DNA from: Paenibacillus sp. PK3_47
GTDB taxonomy: Bacteria; Bacillota; Bacilli; Paenibacillales; Paenibacillaceae
Assembly: GCF_023520895.1 (NCBI RefSeq)
Contig: NZ_CP026029.1
Span: 930,001-994,000, forward strand
Length of the DNA stretch: 64,000 nt
Reading direction: 5' to 3'
Shown here one piece after another: positions 53,416 through 63,520 of the stretch. Under the pieces are notes generated by a model. The model was not told where the DNA came from. It made no database searches and saw nothing but the letters and a program-made list of their open reading frames with translations. Each line of letters begins with the position of its first letter. Within the stretch, counting starts at the first letter, position 1. A program made the position numbers and the translations under genes.

Positions 53416-54834
53416 TTAAAGGTTATGCACCGCCTCTTTAAAAATACGCCCGCGCTCCTCATAGGATGTGAACATATCCCAGCTGGCACAGGCGGGAGAC
53501 AGCAGCACGACATCTCCTGCTTCCGCCAGGGCGGAAGCCTCCCGCACGGCCTCCTGCAGCACGGCGGCGGCGCTCTCTCCATTATCGACGGAGATCACCG
53601 CCTTTACTCCTGCCAGCTGTGCAACTCCTGCCAGCTTGTCCTTTGTCTGGCCCAGTGCCACCAGTGCCTTTACTCCGCCAAGGACAGGCAGCAGCTCCAT
53701 GTAGTCAGAACCGCGGTCAAGGCCTCCGGCGATCAGCACAACAGGCTGCTTGAAAGAGCCCAGTGCCATAGCCGTTGCTTTGGAATTGGTAGCTTTGGAG
53801 TTGTTATAATAGGCAGCGCCGCCCTTCTCAGCCACATATTCCAGACGGTGCTCCACGCCCCGGAACGAGGCCAGCACTCCGCCCAGCACCGCCGGGTCTG
53901 CCCCGGCTGCAATTGCGATTCCGCAGGCAGCCAGCGCGTTCTCCACATTAAAGCGGCCGGGCAGCCCGATGGAGTCCACGGCAGCAATCTCTGTTTCACT
54001 CTCCGTATAATCACGGTACACAATTACCCGCTGGAGATCATCCTCGGTATCCGGCACATAGGAAGGGCGCACAAATATCCCCTGAACAAGCTCCTCCGTC
54101 ATGGAGAAGGGCAAAATTCCAGCTTTGATGTAGGGAACCAGCCCGCGGCAGACGGGATCATCCCAGTTCAGCACTGCCGTATCTTCGGGTCCCTGATTCG
54201 CGAACAGCTTGGCTTTGGAGGCCACATAATCGTCCATGTCGCCATGATAGTCCAAATGGGTCTCGGCTACATTTAGCAGACAGCCTACCTTGGGGCGGAA
54301 AGACTCCGTCCCTTTCAGCTGGAAGCTGCTCAGCTCCACAACCATCCAGTTGTCCTCATCCGCGTCCTGTGCGGCCTGACTGAGCGGAGTACCGATATTA
54401 CCGGCCACAATCGGCTTCATCCCGGCAGCCTCCAGCATACGGCCAACCCAGGTTGTGGTTGTCGTTTTGCCGTTGGACCCGGTAATGCCGATCATCGGAG
54501 CAGCGCAGAGGCGGTAAGCCACCTCTACCTCGGTCACAATCTCGATGCCGAGCGCCAGCGCCTGCTGAACAGGCGGAGCGGAATAAGGTATGCCCGGATT
54601 CTTGACGACCAGACTTATCCCCTCATGGATCAGCCCGTCAGGATGCCCGCCGCATATAACAGAAATTCCCAAAGCCTCCAGTTCGGAAGCTTCGGGACTC
54701 TGATCTCTTTCTTTTTTGTCATTAACAGTGACCACAGCGCCATGTTCGTGGAGCACCTTGGCCACCTGGACGCCGCTTTTCGCGAGGCCCAGGACAACTA
54801 CTTCTTCACCGCGGTACAGATCCGGATGCTTCAT
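53416..54834 (-). CDS. murD: UDP-MurNAc-L-alanine:D-glutamate ligase
   Basis: 472 residues. Rossmann-like N-terminal domain (VVVLGLAKSGVQVAKVL), ATP loop GITGSNGKTTTTTW (about 112-125), and the C-terminal ligase domain with YNNSKATNSKAT. It adds D-Glu to UDP-MurNAc-Ala. It starts 3 nt after mraY stops. Confidence 0.97.
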   Translation of the reverse strand: MKHPDLYRGEEVVVLGLAKSGVQVAKVLHEHGAVVTVNDKKERDQSPEASELEALGISVICGGHPDGLIHEGISLVVKNPGIPYSAPPVQQALALGIEIVTEVEVAYRLCAAPMIGITGSNGKTTTTTWVGRMLEAAGMKPIVAGNIGTPLSQAAQDADEDNWMVVELSSFQLKGTESFRPKVGCLLNVAETHLDYHGDMDDYVASKAKLFANQGPEDTAVLNWDDPVCRGLVPYIKAGILPFSMTEELVQGIFVRPSYVPDTEDDLQRVIVYRDYTESETEIAAVDSIGLPGRFNVENALAACGIAIAAGADPAVLGGVLASFRGVEHRLEYVAEKGGAAYYNNSKATNSKATAMALGSFKQPVVLIAGGLDRGSDYMELLPVLGGVKALVALGQTKDKLAGVAQLAGVKAVISVDNGESAAAVLQEAVREASALAEAGDVVLLSPACASWDMFTSYEERGRIFKEAVHNL

Positions 54835-54837
54835 TAC

Positions 54838-55803
54838 TTACAACCCCTTGCTCAAGATTAGTCCAACTGCCGCCAGCACCAGGCCTACTGCCCAGAAGGA
54901 GACGACTACCCGCCATTCCGACCATCCGCCCAGCTCAAAGTGATGATGAATCGGACTCATTCTGAAAATGCGCTTGCCGCGTGTTTTGAAGGAAACCACC
55001 TGCAGGACAACAGAGAGCATCTCTATTACAAAAACACCGCCGATGACCACAAACAGGAGCTCGCTTTTGGTAACAATGGCGATTGCACCGATGGCACCTC
55101 CGATTCCGAAGGAGCCGAAATCGCCCATAAATACTTTTGCCGGATGGGCATTGAATACCAGGAAACCAAGTACCGCCCCGATCATCGCCGCCGCGCACAC
55201 ACCAGCCGAAATAGAAGTCGCCTGCATGGCTACAACGGCAAAAGCAGCGAGGGCAATCGCACTGACACCCGACAGCAGACCGTCTACGCCATCTGTAAAG
55301 TTAACGGCATTGGTTACCGCCATCATCATGATAATAATAAACGGATAATAGAACCAGGCCCCCCAGTCAAAGCTGATGCCCGTACCCGGTATGCTGATGC
55401 CGGTATTGTGGTCTGCAGAAATCAGCAGAGCGCACAAAACAACCCCGACCAGAAGCTGACCGAACAATTTTTGACGCGCTGTGAGGCCCAGCGAGCGTTT
55501 GAAAGCAATTTTGATATAATCATCCAGGAACCCGATTAGCCCATAGCCGAGCGTAGCCACCAGAAGGACATAAAAGTCTGAATCTACTACGGAAAATTTC
55601 AAAAAAGATAACGTGAACGCCACCATGATGATAATCCCGCCCATAGTCGGCGTCCCCGCTTTTTTCAAATGGGATTGCGGCCCGTCGTCGCGGACTTGCT
55701 GTCCGAATTTCATCCTGCGCAGCAGCGGAATGATGAGCGGAGCGGCAATGACCGCAAGGATAAAGGACACGGCAATCGTCAGCAGCAGAAGTTGATAATC
55801 CAT
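54838..55803 (-). CDS. mraY: Phospho-MurNAc-pentapeptide transferase
   Basis: 321 residues, about ten membrane helices. MraY motifs GFLDDYIKIAFKRSLGL, NFTDGVDGL and MGDFGSFGIGG carry the catalytic Asp residues; SPIHHHFE is near the end. It moves phospho-MurNAc-pentapeptide from UDP to undecaprenyl phosphate, giving lipid I. Lies between murF and murD. Confidence 0.98.
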   Translation of the reverse strand: MDYQLLLLTIAVSFILAVIAAPLIIPLLRRMKFGQQVRDDGPQSHLKKAGTPTMGGIIIMVAFTLSFLKFSVVDSDFYVLLVATLGYGLIGFLDDYIKIAFKRSLGLTARQKLFGQLLVGVVLCALLISADHNTGISIPGTGISFDWGAWFYYPFIIIMMMAVTNAVNFTDGVDGLLSGVSAIALAAFAVVAMQATSISAGVCAAAMIGAVLGFLVFNAHPAKVFMGDFGSFGIGGAIGAIAIVTKSELLFVVIGGVFVIEMLSVVLQVVSFKTRGKRIFRMSPIHHHFELGGWSEWRVVVSFWAVGLVLAAVGLILSKGL

Positions 55804-55824
55804 GGGTACACCCCCTCCATTCTA

Positions 55825-57231
55825 TTAGGTCTGTTTGAAATGTTCATTTAAGCTCTGCAGCACATGTTCCAGCCGCATGCCTCTGGATGCCTTGAAGAGC
55901 ACTACATCTCCGGCATCGCATCTGCTGATCAGGTCAGAGGTCAGCTTCTCTTTATCGGTAAAAGCAAACACCCGCCCGGCTCCGAATTTCTGTTCGGCAG
56001 CTTCGGCAATGTGGGCCGAGAGCGGTCCATAGGCAAATACCAGATCGGTTTCTGCAGGATCCAGATAGTTCCCGATCTCCCTGTGAAACTCTGCTTCATC
56101 CGGCCCAAGTTCCAGCATGTCCCCCAGCACAGCGATCCGGCTGCCGCCTGTTTTCATAGACTGCAGCACATCGATTGCCGCTTTCATGGAAGTGGGACTT
56201 GCATTATAGGCATCATTAAGAAGCGTGAGCCCCGAAGCGGTCTGAATGACCTCGATCCGCATGCCCGTAAGCTTAAGTCCTGTCAGCCCTTCTGCTATAT
56301 TCTGCTCAGACACGCCGTAATGACGTGCTACTGCCAGCGCAGCGAGCGCATTGACGACATTATGCCGGCCTTGCAGCGGCAGTGTTAAGGCATTGTCCTG
56401 ATGAAGGTTGCTGGTAAACGTCATACCTTCATTATGGGTCATCATTCCGGTCGGATAATCATCATTGTCTGCAGACAGGCCGAACCGGAATGTCTTGATA
56501 TCCTCCGGTGCATGGAAGTTCTCCTCTGCCATAACCTCAGCGAGCAGCGGCTCATCCCCGTTGTAAATCAGCAGGCCGCCCCGCTTCAGTCCTTCGGCAA
56601 TCTCCAGTTTCGCCCGGGCAATCTCTTTCCGGGAGCCGAGCTGAAGTAAATGTGACTCTCCTATATTGGTAATCACCGCGACATCAGGCGGCGCAAGCGC
56701 AGCCAGCAGGGCAATTTCCCCCCGCGAGCTCATACCCATTTCCAGAATGGCAATCTGCACATCTTCACTCATGGAAAGGACGGTAAGCGGCAGTCCGATA
56801 TGATTATTGAAGTTGCCCTGGGTTTTGTGGACCTTATACTGCTTCTCAAGCAGGGCTGTAATCATGTCCTTGGTCGTAGTTTTACCATTGCTGCCTGTTA
56901 CGCCGACAACCTGCGGGGCAATCTGGCTCAAGTAGGCAGCAGACAGCTTCTGCAGCGCAGACAGGGTGTCATCCACCAGAATGACGCCGCCTCCTTCAGG
57001 TGCCAGTCCCTTATCCCGCTGCCACAGGGTTGCTGCACTCCCAGCAGCCAGCGCCGCCGCGCTGTAATGATGACCGTCAAAATGGTCTCCGGCAAGCGGC
57101 ACAAACAGGCAGCCCGGAGTGATTTTGCGGGAGTCGGTAACGACCCCGGCAACGGCTACATCCATATCTTCAGCGGAGGACAGCTCTCCCCCGCACATAA
57201 AAGCGATATCTCGCAGAGTTCTAGTAATCAA
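55825..57231 (-). CDS. murF: UDP-MurNAc-tripeptide:D-alanyl-D-alanine ligase
   Basis: 468 residues. ATP loop GVTGSNGKTTTKDM (about 109-122), LEMGMSSRGEI and LLNDAYNASPTSM motifs. It adds D-Ala-D-Ala to the UDP-tripeptide. Its start overlaps the murE stop by 4 nt. In B. subtilis murF lies elsewhere; here it is in the cluster, as in E. coli. Confidence 0.97.
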   Translation of the reverse strand: MITRTLRDIAFMCGGELSSAEDMDVAVAGVVTDSRKITPGCLFVPLAGDHFDGHHYSAAALAAGSAATLWQRDKGLAPEGGGVILVDDTLSALQKLSAAYLSQIAPQVVGVTGSNGKTTTKDMITALLEKQYKVHKTQGNFNNHIGLPLTVLSMSEDVQIAILEMGMSSRGEIALLAALAPPDVAVITNIGESHLLQLGSRKEIARAKLEIAEGLKRGGLLIYNGDEPLLAEVMAEENFHAPEDIKTFRFGLSADNDDYPTGMMTHNEGMTFTSNLHQDNALTLPLQGRHNVVNALAALAVARHYGVSEQNIAEGLTGLKLTGMRIEVIQTASGLTLLNDAYNASPTSMKAAIDVLQSMKTGGSRIAVLGDMLELGPDEAEFHREIGNYLDPAETDLVFAYGPLSAHIAEAAEQKFGAGRVFAFTDKEKLTSDLISRCDAGDVVLFKASRGMRLEHVLQSLNEHFKQT

Positions 57232-58715
57232 TAGCTTCGGCCCCTTATCACTTCTTTGGCAACGAGGCGGTCATCGAAATCATGAACCACTCCGCCGATC
57301 AGCTGGTAGGTCTCATGACCTTTCCCCGCAATCAATACTACATCGCCGGGGCTTGCCATTTCAACAGCTTTTCTGATCGCTTCCCGCCGGTCGGGAATCA
57401 GCTCATAACGCTCCTCCGGCACTCCGTCCTCCGTCAGCCCTGCCTCGATATCCTGCAGAATCAGGAGGGGATCCTCCGTCCGCGGATTGTCTGAGGTCAC
57501 GATCACATTGTCGCTGTATTTTGCCGCAATTTTACCCATTAGCGGCCGTTTGGTCCGGTCTCTGTCTCCGCCGCAGCCAAAAACGGTAAGGACCTTGCCG
57601 GCAGCAAATTCACAGACTGCCTTCAGCACATTTTCCAAGCCGTCAGGTGTATGGGCATAGTCCACGATCACAGCAAAATCCTGTCCCTCGTCAACGGATT
57701 CCACACGTCCCGCTACACCGGCTACTGACTCCAGACTGGTTTTGATCTCTTCAAGCGGCACATCTTCAAGAAGAGCGGCAGTAATTGCAGCAAGCGCATT
57801 GTACACGTTGAATTTCCCGACCATGCGCAGAGAGATATCGGCTTCCCCTTTAAACGTATCCACATGGAAAAATGTTCCTTTGGCCGTAATGGAAATCTGC
57901 GAAGCTCTTACATTCGCGCTGTTGTCTATGCCATATGTAATCACTTCCGCTGCAGTCTGGGCGGCGTAATAGGCGCTTGCCGCATCATCCGCATTAAGCA
58001 CGGCATATTTGCGGTCTTCCTTCCATGGGGAGATCACATTGCCCAGGCGTGAGAAGAATAAACCTTTAACAGCACGGTACTCTTCCATCGTATGATGGTA
58101 GTCCAAATGATCCTGGGTCAGGTTTGTAAAAATGGCTGTTCGGTAATCCGTCCCCTTTACCCGTCCTTGCTGCAGCGCATGGGAAGATACCTCCATCACA
58201 CAGCACTGTACGCCTTTTGCAGCCATATCATGCAGTGTCCGCTGCAGTTCAAGCGATTCCTGGGTCGTACCGGACATGGGATAGTTCTGCCCGTCATAAC
58301 GCATTTGAATCGTCCCGATCAGCCCGGTCTTTACTCCATGATCCTCCATAATCCGTTCGATCAGATAGGTGGTTGTAGTTTTGCCATTGGTTCCGGTAAC
58401 CCCGATCATCTTCATCCGGCTGCTGGGCGAACCGAAGAAGGCATTGGATAACACCGACATTGCGTACCGGCTGTCGTCCACTATAATCTGCGGAAGATCA
58501 ATATCCAGCTTACGCTCACAGACGAGCGCCGATGCGCCTTGTGCAGCAGCCTGCGGTGCATAGTCATGACCGTCCACTGTATGACCCGGGAGACAGATGA
58601 ACAGGTCGCCCGGTTTTACTTTGCGGGAATCCGTCTGAAGATCCGTAATCTCTGTCTCGCCCTCCCCGTAAAGCCGCGCAGCTGCAAGACAGGAAGATAG
58701 TTCATTAACTTTCAT
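57228..58715 (-). CDS. murE: UDP-MurNAc-L-Ala-D-Glu:meso-diaminopimelate ligase
   Basis: 495 residues. ATP loop GVTGTNGKTTTTYLIERI (about 109-126), the carbamylated-Lys region, and the substrate motif SDNPRTEDP, whose DNPR marks the meso-DAP-adding enzyme rather than the Lys type. This agrees with DapL in the same window and predicts a DAP-type wall. Confidence 0.97.
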   Translation of the reverse strand: MKVNELSSCLAAARLYGEGETEITDLQTDSRKVKPGDLFICLPGHTVDGHDYAPQAAAQGASALVCERKLDIDLPQIIVDDSRYAMSVLSNAFFGSPSSRMKMIGVTGTNGKTTTTYLIERIMEDHGVKTGLIGTIQMRYDGQNYPMSGTTQESLELQRTLHDMAAKGVQCCVMEVSSHALQQGRVKGTDYRTAIFTNLTQDHLDYHHTMEEYRAVKGLFFSRLGNVISPWKEDRKYAVLNADDAASAYYAAQTAAEVITYGIDNSANVRASQISITAKGTFFHVDTFKGEADISLRMVGKFNVYNALAAITAALLEDVPLEEIKTSLESVAGVAGRVESVDEGQDFAVIVDYAHTPDGLENVLKAVCEFAAGKVLTVFGCGGDRDRTKRPLMGKIAAKYSDNVIVTSDNPRTEDPLLILQDIEAGLTEDGVPEERYELIPDRREAIRKAVEMASPGDVVLIAGKGHETYQLIGGVVHDFDDRLVAKEVIRGRSY

Positions 58716-58760
58716 AGCAATCCCTCACTCTACTTTGTCAGATGCATTCTCTTGTAAATA

Positions 58761-60686
58761 TTATTCACTGGAAGCTCCCATATATATCCGGATGGTCGAA
58801 CCCTGCTCTACCCTTGCTCCCGCTTTGGGAGCTTGATTAATTACCGTATTACCGGTACCCGAACGGACAAGGGAAAAATTCATGTTGAGATCCTCATAAA
58901 TGTCCTGTACTGTAGCTCCGGTAAGATCCGGAACCGTCACAATCGGAGTCTCGCCGTACTTATAAGTTTTGGGGAGCTGGTCTTTGCGTTCCGGAACCTT
59001 CAGCACGTGAAGCGCATCCTCCAAAATGTTCTGTACGATTGGAGCTGCAACCACCCCTCCGAACTGGATGCCTTTCGGGTTATCCACCGCCGTATAGACC
59101 ACGATTTGCGGATCATCTGCTGGTGCAAAGCCGATAAAGGATACAATATGCTCTGTCGCAGAATAACGTCCGTTGATGACTTTTTGTGCCGTCCCTGTCT
59201 TGCCTCCCACACGGTAACCGTCAATAAATGCCGGCCTTCCCGTGCCTTTGGCAACTACGCTCTCAAGGGCAGCACGCACCTTTTTCGAGGTCTCCTCCGA
59301 AATAACCTGCCGCACCATTTCAGGCTCCACTTGCGATACGGTCTGTCCCGTTTCCGGGTTTATCCATGCCTTGGCAACATGGGGGGTATACAATTTCCCG
59401 CCATTAATCGCCGCGGACACCGCTGCGATCTGCTGAAGGGGAGTGACCGATACGCCCTGGCCGAAGGCCGTCGTAGCCAGCTCCACCGGACCAACCTGTG
59501 AAAGCTTGAACAGGATGCCGCTGGCCTCACCGTTCAGATCAATGCCTGTTTTTGCGCCAAAGCCGAAGTTGCGGATGTACTGGAATAAGGAATCCTTCCC
59601 GAGACGCTGCCCCAGTGCCACAAATCCCGGATTGCAGGAGTTCTCCACCACTTCAAGGAAGGTTTGGCTGCCATGGCCGCCCTTCTTCCAGCAGCGCAGC
59701 TTGGCTCCGCCGACCTCAACATAACCCGGATCAAAAAAATGCTCGTTCATCAGATCAACCTTGCCCTCTTCCAGTGCAGCAGCGAGCGTTATGATCTTGA
59801 AGGTGGAACCCGGCTCGTATGTCATCCAAATCGGCAGATTGCGGTTATATACCTTGGGATCATATTCTTTATAATTTTCAGGCTCATAGCCCGGGCGGCT
59901 TGCCATAGCCAGGATTTCACCGTTCTTCGGATTCATGGCAATCGACCAGGCACCCTGTGCCTGATATTTCACCATCGCCTGGTCCAGCTCCCGTTCCATA
60001 ATGGACTGAATCTGCTTGTCGATGGTCAGCTGCAGGCTCAGGCCTTCCTGGGGCTCGGTATATTTCTCCGATGAACCCGGCATAAGCCGTCCCCCCGCAT
60101 CAGACAGATAGGACACATTCCCGCCAATTCCCTTCAGCAGCTTGTCGTAAATGCTCTCGACTCCTGTAATCCCCTGATTATCGATTCCTGTGAATCCAAG
60201 AATATGTGCCGCCAGATCCCCATAAGGATAAAAGCGTTTGTTATCCTCAGCCACAACGATGCCCGGCAGCTGCAAATCACGGATGCTCGCAGCAAGCTCC
60301 ATCGTAATTTTGCGGCCGCCGGGCTGTAGCTTCACCGATGACTCCCGTTTGGACATCAAAGCCGCCAGCTTCTCCTCGGTCATTCCGAGAAGCGGAGCCA
60401 GCTGCTGTGCCGTCTTTTGCTTATCCTTCACCTGTACAGGAACCGCATAAACAGTCGGCGAGCTGACATTATAAGCCAGCGGGGCACCCCCGCGGTCCAG
60501 TATTTTACCGCGTTTGGCGGTATAAGGAATATTGCGGCGCCAGGATTCCTCCGCTTTTGCGCTTAACTTCTCCCCCTGAAACAGCTGTACATAAGCCAGA
60601 CGTACGGCCAGCGATCCGAACAATAATGCCAGTCCCAGCAGCGTCCACAGCATTCTGCGCCGGGTGATGACTTTTGAAACCTTCAT
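58761..60686 (-). CDS. spoVD: Sporulation PBP SpoVD (class B transpeptidase)
   Basis: 641 residues from ATG 60686 (GGGGAG 7 nt upstream); a 13-residue longer frame has no site. One membrane anchor, PBP dimer domain, then the transpeptidase with SxxK (S294, GSTFK), SxN (SCN) and KTG (GGKTGTAQ), and one C-terminal PASTA domain (about 580-640). In Bacillus SpoVD crosslinks spore cortex peptidoglycan with SpoVE. Identification as SpoVD rests on order and the single PASTA. Confidence 0.93.
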   Translation of the reverse strand: MKVSKVITRRRMLWTLLGLALLFGSLAVRLAYVQLFQGEKLSAKAEESWRRNIPYTAKRGKILDRGGAPLAYNVSSPTVYAVPVQVKDKQKTAQQLAPLLGMTEEKLAALMSKRESSVKLQPGGRKITMELAASIRDLQLPGIVVAEDNKRFYPYGDLAAHILGFTGIDNQGITGVESIYDKLLKGIGGNVSYLSDAGGRLMPGSSEKYTEPQEGLSLQLTIDKQIQSIMERELDQAMVKYQAQGAWSIAMNPKNGEILAMASRPGYEPENYKEYDPKVYNRNLPIWMTYEPGSTFKIITLAAALEEGKVDLMNEHFFDPGYVEVGGAKLRCWKKGGHGSQTFLEVVENSCNPGFVALGQRLGKDSLFQYIRNFGFGAKTGIDLNGEASGILFKLSQVGPVELATTAFGQGVSVTPLQQIAAVSAAINGGKLYTPHVAKAWINPETGQTVSQVEPEMVRQVISEETSKKVRAALESVVAKGTGRPAFIDGYRVGGKTGTAQKVINGRYSATEHIVSFIGFAPADDPQIVVYTAVDNPKGIQFGGVVAAPIVQNILEDALHVLKVPERKDQLPKTYKYGETPIVTVPDLTGATVQDIYEDLNMNFSLVRSGTGNTVINQAPKAGARVEQGSTIRIYMGASSE

Positions 60687-60810
60687 TTTCGTTCTCCCCG
60701 CTTTCCCTCGATTAGACATGATCACTTATCTCATGACTATTCGGGACAAACAGGGCTTAGAACAAGCCTTATATACCTGCTCCTCTGAATCGCACTGCCG
60801 CTAATTCTGT

Positions 60811-63054
60811 TTAGTTGGTTTCCGCATCCGGATCGCTGCCCTGTTCTCCATCCTCCGGCACCGTAACCGGGATATCTTCGCCATATTCATTAATCGGATT
60901 CAGCGTCAGCGTTACAGTTGTCTTGCCGTTCTTGACGCCCTCGGTCTGTTCCTGGACATAGCCTTCTCCCTCCACGGCAATCCCTACTTTCAGAAGGTTA
61001 AGGATTTCCAGGGCATCGCGGAGTGACTGCCCCCTTAAATCCGGGATCACCAGCTTGTCACCCTGCTGGCTGAGGATATAAATGCGTTGGCCGGCAGCAA
61101 GCGGAGTATCCTTCTCAGGGTATTGGCTTACCACAGCAGCTCCGGTACCCACCGCTTCAAAGTCATAGCCTTGAGCCAGCAGAAGCTCTTTGGCTTCCTT
61201 CACGGTTTTGCCCGTAAGATCAGGCGTGGAACGCATGGCAGCAACTTCTGTCTTCGCTGTCTGTCCGCTGCTGTCCGCAGAACTTTCTTCCAGCTTAGGC
61301 ACACCCATATATTGCAGGGTCTGGGATACAATCTCCTTGAATACCGGACCCGCCGCAGCACCGCCGCCAGCAGCATCCGCAGGCTCGTCAATGACGACAT
61401 AGACTGCAATCTTCGGATTATCAGCCGGTGCGTATCCCAGGAAGGAAGAGCGCACCTTGTCCCGGTCATATCCACCCTTGCCGTCAGGTTTGATTGCCGT
61501 ACCGGTCTTGCCTGCTACCCTGTAGCCTTCAATGTAAGCATGGCGTCCGGTTCCATGGTCAAGGTCGGCAACGACCTGCTCCAGATAGCTGCTGGTTTCC
61601 CTGGCGCTTTCTTCAGATATAACCTGACGCACTACCTGCGGCTGGGTTACGGTAGTTTTGCCCGTATTGGGATCGGTGATCTCCTTGACCACATGCGGCA
61701 CCATCAGCTTGCCGCCGTTGGCGATGGCTGAGACGGCAGTCAGCTGCTGAATCGGCGTGACAAGCACTTTACCATGCCCGTAGGCAATCGTCGCATTCTC
61801 CGAAGCATTATTCGCTGTTGGATTGACGATTCCGCTGACTTCACCCGGCAGATCAATACCGGTCAGATTGTTAAATCCAAAATCGTTCACGTATTGCAGC
61901 AGCCGTTCCGGACCGAGCATTTCATAGCCAAGCTTGACGAAGGCTACGTTACTTGAACGCTTCACGCCTTCCAGGAAGGAGATTTCGCCATAACCGGCTC
62001 TCTTCTGGTCATACAGCGGCTTGCCGTACCCCTTGATGCGGATCGAACCGGACATGAAGGTTGCATCCGGATCGAACAAATTCTCCTCCACTGCTCCGGC
62101 AAGCGGCACAATCTTGAACGTGGAGCCTGGTTCAAATCTCGTTTTGATGGCATGATTGAAGAATACTCCGGGATCAGAAGCATAATTCCAGAACTCATTC
62201 GGATTAAAGGTCGGCATATTCGCGAGGCCTAGAATCTCCATCGTGTTCGGGTCAGCAGCGATTACCGTTATGCTCTTCGGCTTATATTCTGCATACGCCT
62301 TGGCCATTGCTTCTTCAATATAATACTGAATGGTGCTGTCGATCGTCAGCTTGAAATTGCTGCCATTTACAACCGGCTGGTACGTATCCTGCGAGTTTGG
62401 CAGCTTGATTCCTTTACCGTCACTTTGATAGAGCAGCTTGCCGTTGGTGCCTTTGAGCTGCTTGTCAAAATAAGATTCCATTCCCATCACGGCATTGCCG
62501 TCCCGGTCGGTGTATCCTAAGATATGTGCCGCACGGCTGCCCTGAGGATAATAACGCTTCTGTTCTCTTACCAGACCAACGCCGGTCTCGATAATATCGT
62601 GGCCTTCACGAAGCTTCTTAATGAAATCCTCTACTTTATTCTTCAGTTCTTCGTCGATTTTCCAGCCTTCGTTGCGGATTTCCCGGTTTTTCAGGTATTC
62701 GCCTTTCTCATTCTTGGCTTCCACCAGCTTCTTCAGCTCAGCAACCGGCTTGTCTAGCAGATCATGCAGTCCCTGGATGACCTCTTCTCCGATTCCCAGC
62801 TCGTTAATGACCTCAGGATCCACAACGACGGTATAAGCAGGCACATCGCTGGCCAGAATGTTACCGTTACGGTCTTCAATCGTCCCGCGTACCGCTTTAA
62901 TCTCCGACGTATGCGCCCACTGCGCAGCCGCTTTTTCCTGCCAAAAATCACTCTGCAGAACCTGAATCCAGAATACCCGGACGACCAAAACAAGAAAAAA
63001 GAGGGTAATACACCCTCCTATAAACAGCGTGCGAAGTTTTATTCTTTTTACCAT
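60811..63054 (-). CDS. pbpB: Division penicillin-binding protein PBP2B/FtsI
   Basis: 747 residues from ATG 63054 (GAGGT 6 nt upstream). One membrane helix (about 8-28), dimerisation domain, transpeptidase with SxxK (S311, GSTFK), SSN, and GKTGTA, then two PASTA domains (about 600-735) and an acidic tail. It is the septal D,D-transpeptidase working with FtsW. Located between ftsL and spoVD as in Bacillales. Confidence 0.96.
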   Translation of the reverse strand: MVKRIKLRTLFIGGCITLFFLVLVVRVFWIQVLQSDFWQEKAAAQWAHTSEIKAVRGTIEDRNGNILASDVPAYTVVVDPEVINELGIGEEVIQGLHDLLDKPVAELKKLVEAKNEKGEYLKNREIRNEGWKIDEELKNKVEDFIKKLREGHDIIETGVGLVREQKRYYPQGSRAAHILGYTDRDGNAVMGMESYFDKQLKGTNGKLLYQSDGKGIKLPNSQDTYQPVVNGSNFKLTIDSTIQYYIEEAMAKAYAEYKPKSITVIAADPNTMEILGLANMPTFNPNEFWNYASDPGVFFNHAIKTRFEPGSTFKIVPLAGAVEENLFDPDATFMSGSIRIKGYGKPLYDQKRAGYGEISFLEGVKRSSNVAFVKLGYEMLGPERLLQYVNDFGFNNLTGIDLPGEVSGIVNPTANNASENATIAYGHGKVLVTPIQQLTAVSAIANGGKLMVPHVVKEITDPNTGKTTVTQPQVVRQVISEESARETSSYLEQVVADLDHGTGRHAYIEGYRVAGKTGTAIKPDGKGGYDRDKVRSSFLGYAPADNPKIAVYVVIDEPADAAGGGAAAGPVFKEIVSQTLQYMGVPKLEESSADSSGQTAKTEVAAMRSTPDLTGKTVKEAKELLLAQGYDFEAVGTGAAVVSQYPEKDTPLAAGQRIYILSQQGDKLVIPDLRGQSLRDALEILNLLKVGIAVEGEGYVQEQTEGVKNGKTTVTLTLNPINEYGEDIPVTVPEDGEQGSDPDAETN

Positions 63055-63103
63055 AAGCAAACCTCACAACCTCTATTGTTGTGCAGCTGCAGTCAGCTGC
63101 CAA

Positions 63104-63496
63104 TTACTTGTCACTGCCGCTTGCCGGATTGTCCGCCGAGACACGGATGGTTTTATCCGCATCCGGAGTCACATATCCCTGCTCTTTAGCTCTCTGGGCT
63201 ACCGTCTGCTCAAGCTTCTGCTTTTCCATCTGATAAATGCCAATTTGCTTCTTGTTCTGGGCAATTTCGCTGTCCAGCTTTTGCGCCTGCAGGTTCAAAT
63301 CATAAATATGGACGTATCGTGATATCAGAGTCACTGCTACGAGCACAAATACGCCCAGTGTCAGCATATACAAAAGTTTCTCCTGCAGCGGAAGTCCATG
63401 CCGCCTGGTGACGACTTTTTTCTTCTCGCGGTAAAGCGGATTTACCTCTTCTTTTCTTTTCGGTTGAACTGCTAAATTGCCGCGGGTATAGGCCAT
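63104..63496 (-). CDS. ftsL: Cell division protein FtsL
   Basis: 130 residues. A basic cytoplasmic head (about 1-38), one membrane helix (about 41-60) and an extracellular coiled coil (LQAQKLDSEIAQNKKQ to about 105), then a polar tail. It activates PBP2B/FtsW with DivIC and DivIB. It begins 24 nt after rsmH. Sequence is poorly conserved in the family; position confirms it. Confidence 0.92.
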   Translation of the reverse strand: MAYTRGNLAVQPKRKEEVNPLYREKKKVVTRRHGLPLQEKLLYMLTLGVFVLVAVTLISRYVHIYDLNLQAQKLDSEIAQNKKQIGIYQMEKQKLEQTVAQRAKEQGYVTPDADKTIRVSADNPASGSDK

Positions 63497-63520
63497 CTCT
63501 GACTCTCCTTTATCGTCATT